Shown piece after piece: positions 1 through 8,853 of a DNA stretch of 64,000 bases. A program made the position numbers and the translations under genes. Numbering within the stretch: position 1 is the stretch's first letter; every line of letters starts with the position of its first letter. The DNA is from Halobacteriovoraceae bacterium (GTDB lineage: Bacteria > Bdellovibrionota > Bacteriovoracia > Bacteriovoracales > Bacteriovoracaceae). The notes under the pieces were generated by a model that searched no databases, was not told where the DNA came from, and saw only the letters and a program-made list of their open reading frames with translations. The DNA is taken from the NCBI GenBank assembly GCA_002718735.1, contig PBFR01000019.1, forward strand, positions 62,001-126,000, given 5' to 3'.

Positions 1-952
1 GAAAGGTCATCATTGATCCATCTTCATTAATATGTGGATCAACATCGTCTAGAAAGTGCGTGGTTATTCTGTGCTTCTTTCCAGTCTTCAAATTCATCTT
101 ATATATGTCTGCATTTTTTAGATTACTTAGGGTTAGGTAGATATCTTGGCCATCGGCACTAAATATTGCGCCTGAGTTTATCCCTTCCGTACTTGATATG
201 ACCTTTTGCTTTCTTGTGACTAGATCATAAAGATATAGATTCAAGTTTTGAACTTTTCTAGGTCTTCCGTCTTTAGATTTCTGCCATCGACTTTCTATAG
301 AGGTGAACAAAAGGCTTTTATTGTCTGGCGAAATGGCCGGTGAAAGGATTAAAGAGTTTTTAAATGTTATTCTTTGTTTTTTCTCACCATCAAAGTCCAT
401 AATATAGACTTCCTTTCTTGAGTCATCTTTACGGCTAGTTCTGTCTGAAATAAAAACGATTTTAGTATTAAATATAGATTCATTGCCTGTGATGGATTTA
501 TAAAGTCGATTAGCTACCGAGTGTCCAAACTTTCTAATATTGGATGTCCAGATTTTATCATTAACAGTGGCTGCAAGACGCTTATTCACAACATCATATA
601 CTTTAAACTCGCCCCACAGAGCATTCTCCTGCTCATAGGTTTTCATTGTTATTAAGTACCTACTCTTAATAGAGTCATCTTCAAAGTTAGGGGAAGCTGT
701 GTAGGCCGGTCTCTCTTCTTTTACTTCAAATAAATGACGATAGAATTTAAAATCTTCCATCAACAAAGTTTCTAGTTCTTTTACTTTTGAACCTTCTTCA
801 CCTTTATACTTTGCATCTTCTTTGAACTTGGAAAAGACAAGAGCGTCTTTTTCTTGCTCGGCCTCTCCAACAGCGACGATTGTAACAGCATCTTCTTGAG
901 AAAAAGCGTTTAGCCCAAATATCAGAAATACAACAGTAATCAACTTAAACAT
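1..952 (-). CDS. tolB: TolB, beta-propeller protein of the Tol-Pal system (3' end beyond window)
   Basis: I translated this frame directly from the minus strand; it is open from an ATG at 952 to the left edge, so the C-terminus is missing. The first ~20 residues form a signal peptide (MFKLITVVFLIFGLNAFS). The visible part has an N-terminal alpha/beta region and then TolB-type propeller repeats, including YIMDFDGEKKQRIT and LSPAISPDNKSLLF. TolB is the periplasmic component that works with TolQRA and the lipoprotein Pal to keep the outer membrane attached during division. A good ribosome site (AAAGGGAG) precedes the start. It lies 30 bases after the TonB/TolA-like gene, completing a tolQ-tolR-tolA-tolB order. 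pal would be expected further left but is not visible. Confidence 0.9.
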   Translation of the reverse strand, partial: MFKLITVVFLIFGLNAFSQEDAVTIVAVGEAEQEKDALVFSKFKEDAKYKGEEGSKVKELETLLMEDFKFYRHLFEVKEERPAYTASPNFEDDSIKSRYLITMKTYEQENALWGEFKVYDVVNKRLAATVNDKIWTSNIRKFGHSVANRLYKSITGNESIFNTKIVFISDRTSRKDDSRKEVYIMDFDGEKKQRITFKNSLILSPAISPDNKSLLFTSIESRWQKSKDGRPRKVQNLNLYLYDLVTRKQKVISSTEGINSGAIFSADGQDIYLTLSNLKNADIYKMNLKTGKKHRITTHFLDDVDPHINEDGSMMTF

Positions 953-982
953 ACAACTCCCTTTGTATTGGTAGTTAAAGTA

Positions 983-1774
983 CTATAGCGGAAACCCCAG
1001 GATTACATCCCCAGAGGTCAGACGAGTCCAAATAGATTTATCTGGAGCGGGAAATGACCCTGTCTTCTTTAGTGCCTCAAGGGCCCTTTTATCAAACTCT
1101 GGAACTCCACTTGATTCATAAATTTCAGTTTTAATAATTCTTCCACTTTGTGAAACGAATACTCTTATTCTTGCTTTCAACTCTTTATTAAGTAGATAAG
1201 AAGGAAGCTTCCAATAAGGGCGCACATAAGATGGCATTGAAGACACATACTCGATATATGCTCCCTGAGCCCCTTTTAAAGAGTCCCCAACCAGCGACTG
1301 TCCTTCACTGACCTTGTTTCCCTCCAGTGCCAAAGAGTTGAGTTCTTTAGCGGAAAGAACGCTGCCTTTCTTTTTGATTTTCTTAGCTTTCTCTACTGGT
1401 CTGTTGCTTAAACTGCTAAACAAAGAGGAAAGTTTTATTTTTTTTTCAGTGGATTTAAATTCAACGTCTGACTTTGATTCAACTTCAGCCTTAGCAGGAG
1501 CACTATCAGCCTTCTGCCCTTTAGAAGTTGTGGCCGGATCCAAGTTCTTAAGTTCCTGCACTGTAAACTTTGGCATGCCCACGACATCAACCCTTACAGC
1601 AGATTGAATTATTTCCGCATTCTTATTTTTGGACTCAAAAAACTGAAAATTAAAAACAAATGAAATGATGTAAGCAATCATCGCCAACAGTATGTGGGCA
1701 CCTAAGGCCAGGGAGAAGAACTTCCCTAGCGGGTCGTTTTTAAAACGATGAGAATGCAAAAAGCTTTCTGTCAT
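983..1774 (-). CDS. TonB/TolA-type energy-transducing protein of the Tol operon
   Basis: This 263-residue protein has one N-terminal membrane segment (about residues 20-42), a charged Lys/Ser-rich periplasmic linker, and a C-terminal TonB_2-type domain (about 175-263) with the typical ARIRVFVSQSGRI and FDKRALEAL elements. By position it should be the TolA equivalent: a protein energised by TolQR that spans the periplasm to reach TolB/Pal. It is shorter than E. coli TolA (421 residues) and lacks the long alanine-rich helix. Its ATG overlaps the tolR stop as ATGA, so translation is probably coupled. I leave the symbol blank because TonB and TolA cannot be separated on sequence alone here. Confidence 0.85.
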   Translation of the reverse strand: MTESFLHSHRFKNDPLGKFFSLALGAHILLAMIAYIISFVFNFQFFESKNKNAEIIQSAVRVDVVGMPKFTVQELKNLDPATTSKGQKADSAPAKAEVESKSDVEFKSTEKKIKLSSLFSSLSNRPVEKAKKIKKKGSVLSAKELNSLALEGNKVSEGQSLVGDSLKGAQGAYIEYVSSMPSYVRPYWKLPSYLLNKELKARIRVFVSQSGRIIKTEIYESSGVPEFDKRALEALKKTGSFPAPDKSIWTRLTSGDVILGFPL

Positions 1775-2184
1775 TTTTTCTTTATCTCTGTTACTAGCGC
1801 GATTTTATGCACGCCAGACCTTTTGAGTTCCGCAATAAGATCAGCGATATTGCCATACTTTAGTTGGTAATCGGCTCTAAGATAGAGTGTATCTGTTTTG
1901 GTTTCTTTAAAGCGATTTGTTATTGCCTGCTGCAATTCTTCTTTTAAATACTTTTCTTTGCCTAAATAAAATTCGCCTGCACCACTAACAGAAAGTATCA
2001 CCTGCTCGCTAGTAAGCTTAACATTGTTCACCTTTCTAGTTTTTGGAAGGTCCAATTTAACTCCACTGAACATCATAGGTGCGGTAATCATAAAAATAAC
2101 TAAAAGCACCAACATAACATCCACAAGTGGAGTCACGTTTATTTCAGAAATAGGACCATTTTTACGTGGATTATTAAACGCCAT
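1771..2184 (-). CDS. tolR: TolR/ExbD family proton-channel protein
   Basis: This 137-residue biopolymer-transport protein has one membrane helix near residues 18-38. The segment NVTPLVDVMLVLLVIFMITAP carries the Asp in the helix that is essential for proton use in TolR and ExbD. The rest is a periplasmic domain with the usual YLRADYQLKYG strand. TolR forms the inner-membrane motor with TolQ. The start ATG lies inside the end of tolQ (11-base overlap) and its stop overlaps the TolA-like gene. TolR rather than ExbD is preferred because tolB follows in the same operon. Confidence 0.93.
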   Translation of the reverse strand: MAFNNPRKNGPISEINVTPLVDVMLVLLVIFMITAPMMFSGVKLDLPKTRKVNNVKLTSEQVILSVSGAGEFYLGKEKYLKEELQQAITNRFKETKTDTLYLRADYQLKYGNIADLIAELKRSGVHKIALVTEIKKK

Positions 2185-2890
2185 CTTTATCCCTTGAACT
2201 CAATAAACTTCTTTCAATCAGGTTCATAAATTCTTGGCCAAAACTCTCCATATCAGAATTCATCTGGTTTAGCCTTGAACTAAAGTAGTTATAGGCCCAC
2301 ACTGCAGGAATAGCAGCTGCAAGCCCCACAGCTGTAGCCACAAGTGCTTCGGCGATACCAGGAGCAACCGCCTCAATACTTCCACCACCTGTCGCGAGTC
2401 CGGTAAAAGAATCAATGATCCCCCATACCGTACCAAAGAGACCAACAAACGGGGTTACAGACCCAATACTAGCCAGAATAGGCAAACGGTGTTCAATTTT
2501 TGAATTTGCATCATTCACCCCCTGTTTTAAGGCCCTCTCTAAGGCATGAATGCCATTGTCTCGAACATAACTTGCATACTGATCTTCCATACCAGCGGAC
2601 TTCAACTTTTCTTTTATTTTTGTAAGTTCTATATATCCGCGTCTAAACATTTGTCCTACGGTCGAGTCAGTGTTTTCACTCGCCTTTTCAAAAATATCTG
2701 CAAGAGACTGATTCCTTCCAAAAAACTCAGCAAAGTTTTCGTTGGCATTTTCCGCCTTCTCAAATGTTTTCTTTTTTTGAATTATGATTGCCCATGACAA
2801 AACAGAGGCAGCAACAAGTAATAAAAGAACCAATTGGACAACAATTCCAGACTGTAGAAGAATTTCTAAAATATTCATTTTTTCGGACAT
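2174..2890 (-). CDS. tolQ: TolQ/ExbB family proton-channel protein
   Basis: This 238-residue MotA/TolQ/ExbB protein has three membrane segments: one near residues 15-35, and a pair after the conserved LASIGSVTPFVGLFGTVWGI stretch, in ATAVGLAAAIPAVWAYNYF. The long cytoplasmic loop between the first two is normal for TolQ. It forms the stator-like motor with TolR to use the proton-motive force for outer-membrane constriction. The start is chosen from an AGGAG seven bases upstream. It begins the tol segment 48 bases after the preceding membrane-protein gene and is probably read through from the sppA operon. Confidence 0.93.
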   Translation of the reverse strand: MSEKMNILEILLQSGIVVQLVLLLLVAASVLSWAIIIQKKKTFEKAENANENFAEFFGRNQSLADIFEKASENTDSTVGQMFRRGYIELTKIKEKLKSAGMEDQYASYVRDNGIHALERALKQGVNDANSKIEHRLPILASIGSVTPFVGLFGTVWGIIDSFTGLATGGGSIEAVAPGIAEALVATAVGLAAAIPAVWAYNYFSSRLNQMNSDMESFGQEFMNLIERSLLSSRDKDGV

Positions 2891-2938
2891 ATTAAGCTCC
2901 TAAGATTACTACGATTATGAGATCGGCAGCTGTCTTCG

Positions 2939-3769
2939 TCAAGCCGGTTGGTTTGTCCGGAAATAGTAAATGAAGCCAGTCAACCATACAAGAAAAGTGC
3001 CCATCAATGAGGTGTGAGAGGGATAGAGATACTTGGAGTAGTTATCGGCCCACACCAAGTCAACTCCAAAGAATACGCTCATGGGACCAATAATAAGAAC
3101 AGAGTAGAGAAAAATATTTCCCATGTTGTTTTTGGACTTTGCCAATAAAGCGGTCATTGAACCAAAGTGTAGTGCTAGGTATAGGGTTTGAGTCTCAATA
3201 TAAGGCATTGCACTCTTTGTAACTAAAATAAATAGGGCCGGCAGAGCAATGCATAATAGTATTTTTTGCCTCCTCCTCTCCAATGGATTGTGATGTAGCA
3301 AATTAAATATTACAAAAAAATCTATTAGGTAAAACAAAATTGAGCCCAAATAAGATGTGAGTACAAAATCAACCCCCTTCTCATTGGAGATGATCTGTCC
3401 AAATTGAAATGCCATGGCTACAAAAAACGTTCCAAAGTAAAATAACATCGCCAAAGCCTTTCGCTCAGGCACCAATTCGCTGTTTTTTAAAACGGTAAGG
3501 CTACTCGTAAATAGGTAGTTATTCAAACGAAGTGCTTTTAAGACGATGAACGCTGCGATCATTTTGGCCAATATCAAGGTTTCCCAAGCATTCATTGTTA
3601 GCCATCTCTCGATCACTCTCATCTCATGATCTAGAAGAAAATGAAAAAAAGAAACAGTGCTTACCAAGGCCAGGTATGTGAATAAAAAAAGAAAGCAAAA
3701 TCCACTGTAATAAACAAGTGTTTTTCTGGCAGAACTAGAGAAGAGAAAGTTGGACAATATGCTTGTCAC
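2939..3769 (-). CDS. Multi-pass membrane protein of unknown function
   Basis: I do not recognise this 276-residue protein. It is strongly hydrophobic with roughly seven to eight predicted membrane segments spaced evenly along its length and short polar loops, and no catalytic motif that I can name. The start is GTG and overlaps the stop of the previous gene as GTGA, so the two are translationally coupled. It sits between exported proteins of the sppA-lapB operon and tolQ, which hints at a role in envelope maintenance, but that is only inference from location. Confidence 0.7.
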   Translation of the reverse strand: MTSILSNFLFSSSARKTLVYYSGFCFLFLFTYLALVSTVSFFHFLLDHEMRVIERWLTMNAWETLILAKMIAAFIVLKALRLNNYLFTSSLTVLKNSELVPERKALAMLFYFGTFFVAMAFQFGQIISNEKGVDFVLTSYLGSILFYLIDFFVIFNLLHHNPLERRRQKILLCIALPALFILVTKSAMPYIETQTLYLALHFGSMTALLAKSKNNMGNIFLYSVLIIGPMSVFFGVDLVWADNYSKYLYPSHTSLMGTFLVWLTGFIYYFRTNQPA

Positions 3770-4632
3770 AGAACCTTCTTTTTAGGACTTAACCACTCAA
3801 CTTGAAGCTCAGGAGAGGGATAGATTTTTAAATAGTTCTTATACATCAAGTTGTTTTTTACCAACTGATCAATCTTCTTCAAAAGCTTAAAATATGAATT
3901 CCATGACTCTGGACTTGATTTTAAAACCTTGTCCATTTTTTTTGTTATTTCGTATTGCTGTTGAAAGCTGAAACCTTTCTTGTAAGCAACATCCCCGTAT
4001 GCTTTTAAGATCTTCAACAGTGCAGCTTTATTATATTCAGCTTTAGCAAAGTTTGATCCAATAATAGAAGTGTCTACATCTAGATTATTTTTAAACATAT
4101 CGCTTTTAAGACGAAAGAAGTCCTCCAGCAAAAGCAAGCTAATCTCAGTCTTACTCAAATCCAGCGCTCTCATAAACGGCAAAGAAAGAACATAAATGCT
4201 TTCATTTTTTGTTGAAGGAAGGGCCAGCTTTGCAATATTTGGCGAGTCTACTATTAGGATTTTAAAGTTTTCATTATAATAACCAAACTCTTCCAGAAGT
4301 TTTCTAAAACGCTCTCTGATTCCATAGTCAGGTCTTGGAACATCCCACTTTAATTCCTGTGCATTTTTAACAAGCCACATTCGACTTGCGAAACCCCAAA
4401 AATCCTCTTTTGATGGATAGTTAAATTTCTCAACTTGTATCTTTTGTTTCTCAACCTTAATCTGTTGAACGATCTTCTTTTTTAACTTTGCATTTTTTTC
4501 AAGGCCATCTTTTTTCAAAAGCTTTTGAATATTTGAATAGTCGATCACTTCCTCACGAAGCTCTTCTTGCGTTTTTTTCTGCGCAATCACATTCATAGAC
4601 ATTAATAAAGCTAAAACAAGACAGTAATTCAT
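3766..4632 (-). CDS. Exported protein resembling an M48 peptidase without the zinc site
   Basis: I start this at the ATG at 4632 rather than the longer frame because it opens a clean signal peptide (MNYCLVLALLMSMNVIAQ) and overlaps the previous stop as ATGA. The mature protein (about 270 residues) begins with a Lys/Glu/Gln-rich helical stretch. Its middle reads like the M48 core: ILIVDSPNIAKLALPS, then IYVLSLPFMRALDLSKTE, then LLLLEDFFRLK. In active M48 enzymes the last element carries HExxH; here the position reads LEDFF, so no zinc ligands are visible. It may be a catalytically dead relative with a binding or chaperone role. The M48 resemblance is by eye and is uncertain. Confidence 0.6.
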   Translation of the reverse strand: MNYCLVLALLMSMNVIAQKKTQEELREEVIDYSNIQKLLKKDGLEKNAKLKKKIVQQIKVEKQKIQVEKFNYPSKEDFWGFASRMWLVKNAQELKWDVPRPDYGIRERFRKLLEEFGYYNENFKILIVDSPNIAKLALPSTKNESIYVLSLPFMRALDLSKTEISLLLLEDFFRLKSDMFKNNLDVDTSIIGSNFAKAEYNKAALLKILKAYGDVAYKKGFSFQQQYEITKKMDKVLKSSPESWNSYFKLLKKIDQLVKNNLMYKNYLKIYPSPELQVEWLSPKKKVL

Positions 4633-5027
4633 CTGGCCTGACTCTCCCCCTCTATAAAGTGGTCTGAAAGCCTGCCCCAATAATATAGGTCGGCAAGATC
4701 GAGATTGAGTTTGCTATAAAACTTTGGGTACTTTTCTTGAAAGCATTCCGGGCGCCCTTCCCCCAAGAACTTTGAGCGAACATAACCCAAGTCCTCTCCG
4801 GCCCTAACAAGCATCCAACCAACAGGAACATTGACTCCATCCTTCTCGATCACATTTAGAGAATGTGAACACTGAATTGCGGTCAGACTAGCACTTGTGT
4901 CCGAAGGGCCCTCGTGAATATGTCCCATGAATTCCTGGAAGTATAGTCTGCCGACAGTTTTTTCCTTCCCAATTGCAGGCAAAGAAAAGGCCATGGCAAG
5001 AATACAAAATTTTATTAAACTTTCCAT
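4629..5027 (-). CDS. Small exported protein, possibly SH3-like
   Basis: The frame opens further upstream, but the ATG at 5027 starts a signal peptide (MESLIKFCILAMAFSLPAIG) and lies just inside the end of the lapB-like gene, so I use it. The mature protein is about 110 residues with two cysteines and a stretch GWMLVRAGEDLGYVRSKFL that resembles the core of a bacterial SH3 fold. Bacterial SH3 domains often bind peptidoglycan or cell-surface peptides. No other family is apparent. It is coupled by ATGA to the following M48-like gene, so the two products may act together in the periplasm. Confidence 0.65.
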   Translation of the reverse strand: MESLIKFCILAMAFSLPAIGKEKTVGRLYFQEFMGHIHEGPSDTSASLTAIQCSHSLNVIEKDGVNVPVGWMLVRAGEDLGYVRSKFLGEGRPECFQEKYPKFYSKLNLDLADLYYWGRLSDHFIEGESQAR

Positions 5028-6238
5028 CTGAATTGAATAGTCTCCCAATTGTGACACTGTGGGCATCTCCAAAAGATCTGGTCGGAATTGAAGCCGCACT
5101 GTGAACAATAATGTCTAGTCAAGGAGTTGTGAATAGAGCCAAGGAGGCCTTGCGTCTCTTTTAACGCCTCTTCAACCTTTCCAACCTCTATTAACAATTT
5201 AACATATTCAATCTTTAGAACATCACTAGAGGCGCTGTTTTCCCGCATCCAAGCAGATAGTGTGGCAAAAGCCTCGTCTATTCTATTTTTATCTTTCAAT
5301 AGCCTTACTTGGGATAGGGCCACTGATGGTGAAGACAGAGTTTCTTTGTCTTCCATTCTCAAAAATCTCTCCTTAAGAATATCCAACTTTTCTTTATAGT
5401 TCTCATCTTTAGAGTCGTACTCATCTAGAGAGACAAAAATAAAAGACGTATACATTGGATGTTCTTTTATAAGCTCCAGTAGAAGATCCTTAGCATCTTC
5501 CATTTGGTCTTGGCTAAGGTAGAGTTTAAGTCTCAGGATTTTTGCGGAAACGGATGGGGCAAATCTAAAAGCATCATCCAAGTCTTCGGAACACTCCTTA
5601 TACTCCCCTCTTTCAAATCTTTTTTTAGCTTTCTCTACAAGAATGTGAGAGATAGTCTCAGACTGATTTTCATGTCCAACTTTAGACAGCATTATCCTGT
5701 AGTTATAGGCCTGATCCCAATCTTCAATATCTTCATAGATTCTACATAGTGCCAGGATAACCTCAAATTGGTCTCTATTAATTCGAAGAACATCTTTATA
5801 GGTCTCGATCGCCTTATCAACAAAGCCGCCCTTGTCAAAGTCAACAGCCAACTCTTTCAAGGCCCTTAGACGAGTCGCTTCGTTAATATTCTCTCTAGCA
5901 ATCAATGACCTATGGATACTGATTGCCTTTTCGATTTCACCATTGCTTCGAAAAAGTCCGCCTAATGCAAAATAGGTTTCCATTGTTTCTCTGTTTAAAT
6001 CAACGGCATTAAGAAATTCTTTAATGGCCAAATCTTTATTGCCAGAAATCAGGTATTGAGTTGCATTTAAGAATATTTTTGATTGGGCCTCAAAGATGCT
6101 GTCCCTATACTTCTTTGATAGTTTGACCCCACTCTCTCTTTCGATGATGTAATGATAAATGAACACCAACGTAATAATGATGGCTATAACTGCCAGCAGG
6201 TTCTCTTTTAAAAATGTAAGTAAAAAAACTGTATCCAA
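5015..6238 (-). CDS. lapB: LapB/YciM-like membrane-anchored TPR protein with zinc module
   Basis: This 407-residue protein has one N-terminal membrane segment (about 10-30), a chain of tetratricopeptide repeats through residue ~370, and a C-terminal metal-binding module reading CSQCGF then CPQCHNW. That order is the hallmark of LapB (YciM), whose rubredoxin-like metal centre packs against the TPRs. In E. coli LapB controls lipopolysaccharide synthesis by directing LpxC to FtsH. The start is TTG, with AGGTG of the sppA 3' end serving as ribosome site. It lies one base after sppA and overlaps the next exported protein gene, so it is in the middle of an envelope operon. Confidence 0.85.
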   Translation of the reverse strand: MDTVFLLTFLKENLLAVIAIIITLVFIYHYIIERESGVKLSKKYRDSIFEAQSKIFLNATQYLISGNKDLAIKEFLNAVDLNRETMETYFALGGLFRSNGEIEKAISIHRSLIARENINEATRLRALKELAVDFDKGGFVDKAIETYKDVLRINRDQFEVILALCRIYEDIEDWDQAYNYRIMLSKVGHENQSETISHILVEKAKKRFERGEYKECSEDLDDAFRFAPSVSAKILRLKLYLSQDQMEDAKDLLLELIKEHPMYTSFIFVSLDEYDSKDENYKEKLDILKERFLRMEDKETLSSPSVALSQVRLLKDKNRIDEAFATLSAWMRENSASSDVLKIEYVKLLIEVGKVEEALKETQGLLGSIHNSLTRHYCSQCGFNSDQIFWRCPQCHNWETIQFRWKV

Positions 6239-6239
6239 A

Positions 6240-7172
6240 TTACACCTGAGGTTTGTAAAGCAGCAACGGAATCAATTCCGTGCGTGCTTTGAAATTTAAA
6301 TTTTCCACAGACTCTTCAAGTCCGCGCACGATATCGAAGAACGAAACATCTTTTTTAAGCTTTATAAACTTTAGATCAAAACTCTCCTCAAGCTGAAGCT
6401 CTTTATGAATTCTTCTTCCGGCCTCCCAGAGACCCGCAATCTCATCAACAAGACCTCTATCCATAGCACCTTGGCCAGAGAAGATTTGTCCTTGAGCATA
6501 ATCCTTTAGGCCTTCAAGACCTCCTTTGATTTTCTCTTCTCTAACTTTGAATATATCCATAATGAATTGGTCATGAACATTGGCAATCATCTCGTTCAAT
6601 AAACCGCGCTCTTTTGTAGTCATCTTTCTGGCTGCTGAGCCAATGTCCTTATACTGTCCGGCCTTAACTACTTCAGGGTTTACCTTGGCCCACTTGTATA
6701 ACTCGCTCAGATCAAAAAAGTTCATAATTACACCAATTGATCCGGTCAAGGCTCCGGCATTGGAGAAAATTTTTCTTGTCGCGGCACCAATATAGTAACC
6801 TCCACTGGCAGCAACAGTGCCAAAGCTAGCGTAGATTGGCTTAACGTCTTGATCTATTCTTCTTACTTCTTCATAAATCTCTTGAGTTGGGCCAACGGCT
6901 CCCCCCGGAGAATTGACTCTCAGAATGATTGCCTTAATTTGCTTGTCCTTTTCGGCCATCAAAAGTTTTTTAATAGTGTCTTTGGAGTCCATTATCACTC
7001 CCTCAACATCAACAACGGCAATAGGCGCATTTTTTCCATCAATCGAAACAGAACTCTTTGAGGCATCTTGCAAATTAGAAACGGTGTAGAAGGCAAAAAT
7101 TAAAAAAATCACAAAAAGTGACGTGATTAAAATAAAGATACCGACAATTCCCTTTGAGCGGTTTTCAGACAC
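6240..7172 (-). CDS. sppA: SppA-type signal peptide peptidase (S49)
   Basis: This 310-residue protein has an N-terminal membrane anchor (about 10-30) and one S49 protease domain. The motif GTVAASGGYYIG contains the catalytic serine and GQYKDIGS contains the lysine of the Ser/Lys dyad. RVNSPGG is the usual oxyanion region. SppA digests cleaved signal peptides in the inner membrane. It is the short, single-domain form found in Bacillus and many proteobacteria, not the double-length E. coli form. The start is GTG, seven bases after AGGAG. It is the first gene of the long operon that runs to tolB; a gap of about 90 bases separates it from the phospholipase gene upstream. Confidence 0.92.
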   Translation of the reverse strand: MSENRSKGIVGIFILITSLFVIFLIFAFYTVSNLQDASKSSVSIDGKNAPIAVVDVEGVIMDSKDTIKKLLMAEKDKQIKAIILRVNSPGGAVGPTQEIYEEVRRIDQDVKPIYASFGTVAASGGYYIGAATRKIFSNAGALTGSIGVIMNFFDLSELYKWAKVNPEVVKAGQYKDIGSAARKMTTKERGLLNEMIANVHDQFIMDIFKVREEKIKGGLEGLKDYAQGQIFSGQGAMDRGLVDEIAGLWEAGRRIHKELQLEESFDLKFIKLKKDVSFFDIVRGLEESVENLNFKARTELIPLLLYKPQV

Positions 7173-7264
7173 GATTAACTCCTAAATCTAGCGATAAACA
7201 TTTGTTTATTATTATAAACAACTAAAGTGAAAAATGAAGGTAAAAGAAGTGTAGTTTGACTAAA

Positions 7265-8629
7265 CTATAGGTAGCTAAAACAGGCCTCTTCCATTCCTTG
7301 CACTCTTTTAAGGAGTGATTTTGGAGGACCTTTTCTAGATTTTCGCTCTAGTCTCTCAAACTCTTGAGCATAAGCTTCGGCAATTTTTTTATCTTTTATA
7401 ACAAGAATATTCTCGTCATTTTGATGATTGGCACTGTCGGACCAGTTTTGAGATCCTACGATCACTGTCTCTCTGTCTATTACAGCAAATTTATGGTGAA
7501 GGAAGTCGCCTGAAGGCATTATTGGGGCACCGACATCATAGTGAGGTAGTGCCCAAGGATTATTATAGGCCTCATACTGACAATTATTGTCAAGCATTCC
7601 TATTCCCCACATATCAAGTAGCTCACTATAGTGTCTGTAAGCAAATTTTGGCTCAACTAGCACACCCAATCTAAAGCGAGTGGTTTCTTCAAATTTTTCT
7701 TGAAGAACATCAGACAGCCTTTGTTCACTAAAAACAAAAAGTGCCAGTAAAACTTCTTCCTTTGCACTCTTAAGCGTCTTTCCGATTAGCCCATTTACCG
7801 ACTTTCTCCATGAAAGAGTCCTTGAAGTTGGTGAAAATTGAGTTGAAACTGATGACGAACTAACTTTTGAAGTCTTTGGACCTCTATATGGCTTTTGGTG
7901 ACCAAACTTAGGAATTCTTGCTGCCTTTACCGATCCCCACATTAGCTCAAACTCTTCTTGGTAGCTCTTTGCTAGCTGCTTTGACTTAATCTTAACCAAA
8001 GAATTTGCATTACCCCTAGAGTTTGGATTTGTGAAATCGCCATGAATACCGCTTAAAGTGAAGTTTGCAGTACTCACGATCAAAGTTTCGCCATCGATTA
8101 CCAAGAACTTATGGTGCATGAGGCTTGAACCCATTGACCCGTCATGGGTATCGTCTTTAATTGGTATGTTATTAAGATGAAGAATATGGACAGCATCTCT
8201 CTCTGCCATTTCAGCAGGTTCAATTCTGTTGTCATTATCCATATCTATAAATGCAAACAGGTCTACAAATCGAGACGCCTCATGTTGGTTAACGTCGTCC
8301 TCATTTTCATCGCCCATTGTGAGCAGAGTATTGTTATAGCTGTTCTCTAAAACAACTCTAATCTTAACGTCGTCTTTGAGAGCTTTCACGGCCAAGGCCT
8401 TAGCTATTCTTGGAAGCCTAAGCTCCTGCACTGCCACATCAATAGATGTCTTTGCTTCAAGAATTGACTCAATTATAACTTTCTCTAAGTCCTGGCCTGG
8501 CCGCGTAATCTTTCTGTAAGGATCAGTATAGGATTCACTTTCTAATTGATTAAAATATACCGACATATTAGCGGATGCACACACAATTGAAGAAAAAACC
8601 GTGGTGGTTATAGCAATTATAAATTTCAA
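7265..8629 (-). CDS. Exported phospholipase D-like protein with an EF-hand loop
   Basis: This 454-residue protein begins at TTG with a signal peptide ending near ASA (residue ~20). It carries two complete HKD motifs (HxKxxxxD): H172-K174-D179 in MHHKFLVID and H378-K380-D385 in LHHKFAVID, each followed by TANFT or SQNWS. These form the bilobed active site of phospholipase D, cardiolipin synthase and PLD-type nucleases. Between the start and the first motif is DMDNDNRIEPAE (129-140), a textbook 12-residue EF-hand calcium loop. The substrate could be lipid or nucleic acid; the family does not decide it. Export suggests use on prey or environmental material. No clear ribosome site is seen before the TTG. 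Confidence 0.85.
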   Translation of the reverse strand: MKFIIAITTTVFSSIVCASANMSVYFNQLESESYTDPYRKITRPGQDLEKVIIESILEAKTSIDVAVQELRLPRIAKALAVKALKDDVKIRVVLENSYNNTLLTMGDENEDDVNQHEASRFVDLFAFIDMDNDNRIEPAEMAERDAVHILHLNNIPIKDDTHDGSMGSSLMHHKFLVIDGETLIVSTANFTLSGIHGDFTNPNSRGNANSLVKIKSKQLAKSYQEEFELMWGSVKAARIPKFGHQKPYRGPKTSKVSSSSVSTQFSPTSRTLSWRKSVNGLIGKTLKSAKEEVLLALFVFSEQRLSDVLQEKFEETTRFRLGVLVEPKFAYRHYSELLDMWGIGMLDNNCQYEAYNNPWALPHYDVGAPIMPSGDFLHHKFAVIDRETVIVGSQNWSDSANHQNDENILVIKDKKIAEAYAQEFERLERKSRKGPPKSLLKRVQGMEEACFSYL

Positions 8630-8853
8630 TTGTTTAGAGTTAATGTTTAATCCCTTAGTGTGCTATTTTACGTAAAGTTTAACTTATACGAGGTATTATT
8701 CTTACTTAATTGTTTTAGTCCGTCATTAGAAAAATGGCATTTTCATGCGGTGTCAAAGTACCGAAATTTATGACGATCTAAAGATTTCTATTAATCAACC
8801 GATAATATTTATGAAACTTTTAAGACCCAACTTTAAGTTGGAAAAGGTTTGTT

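Noticed and set aside
4632..4680. Longer starts for several exported proteins (for example at 4680, 5108, 15804, 33067, 45637, 48542, 48685, 61187)
   Set aside because: The extra N-terminal residues precede clear signal peptides or run over the neighbouring gene, and a ribosome site or overlap fits the inner start better in nearly all cases.
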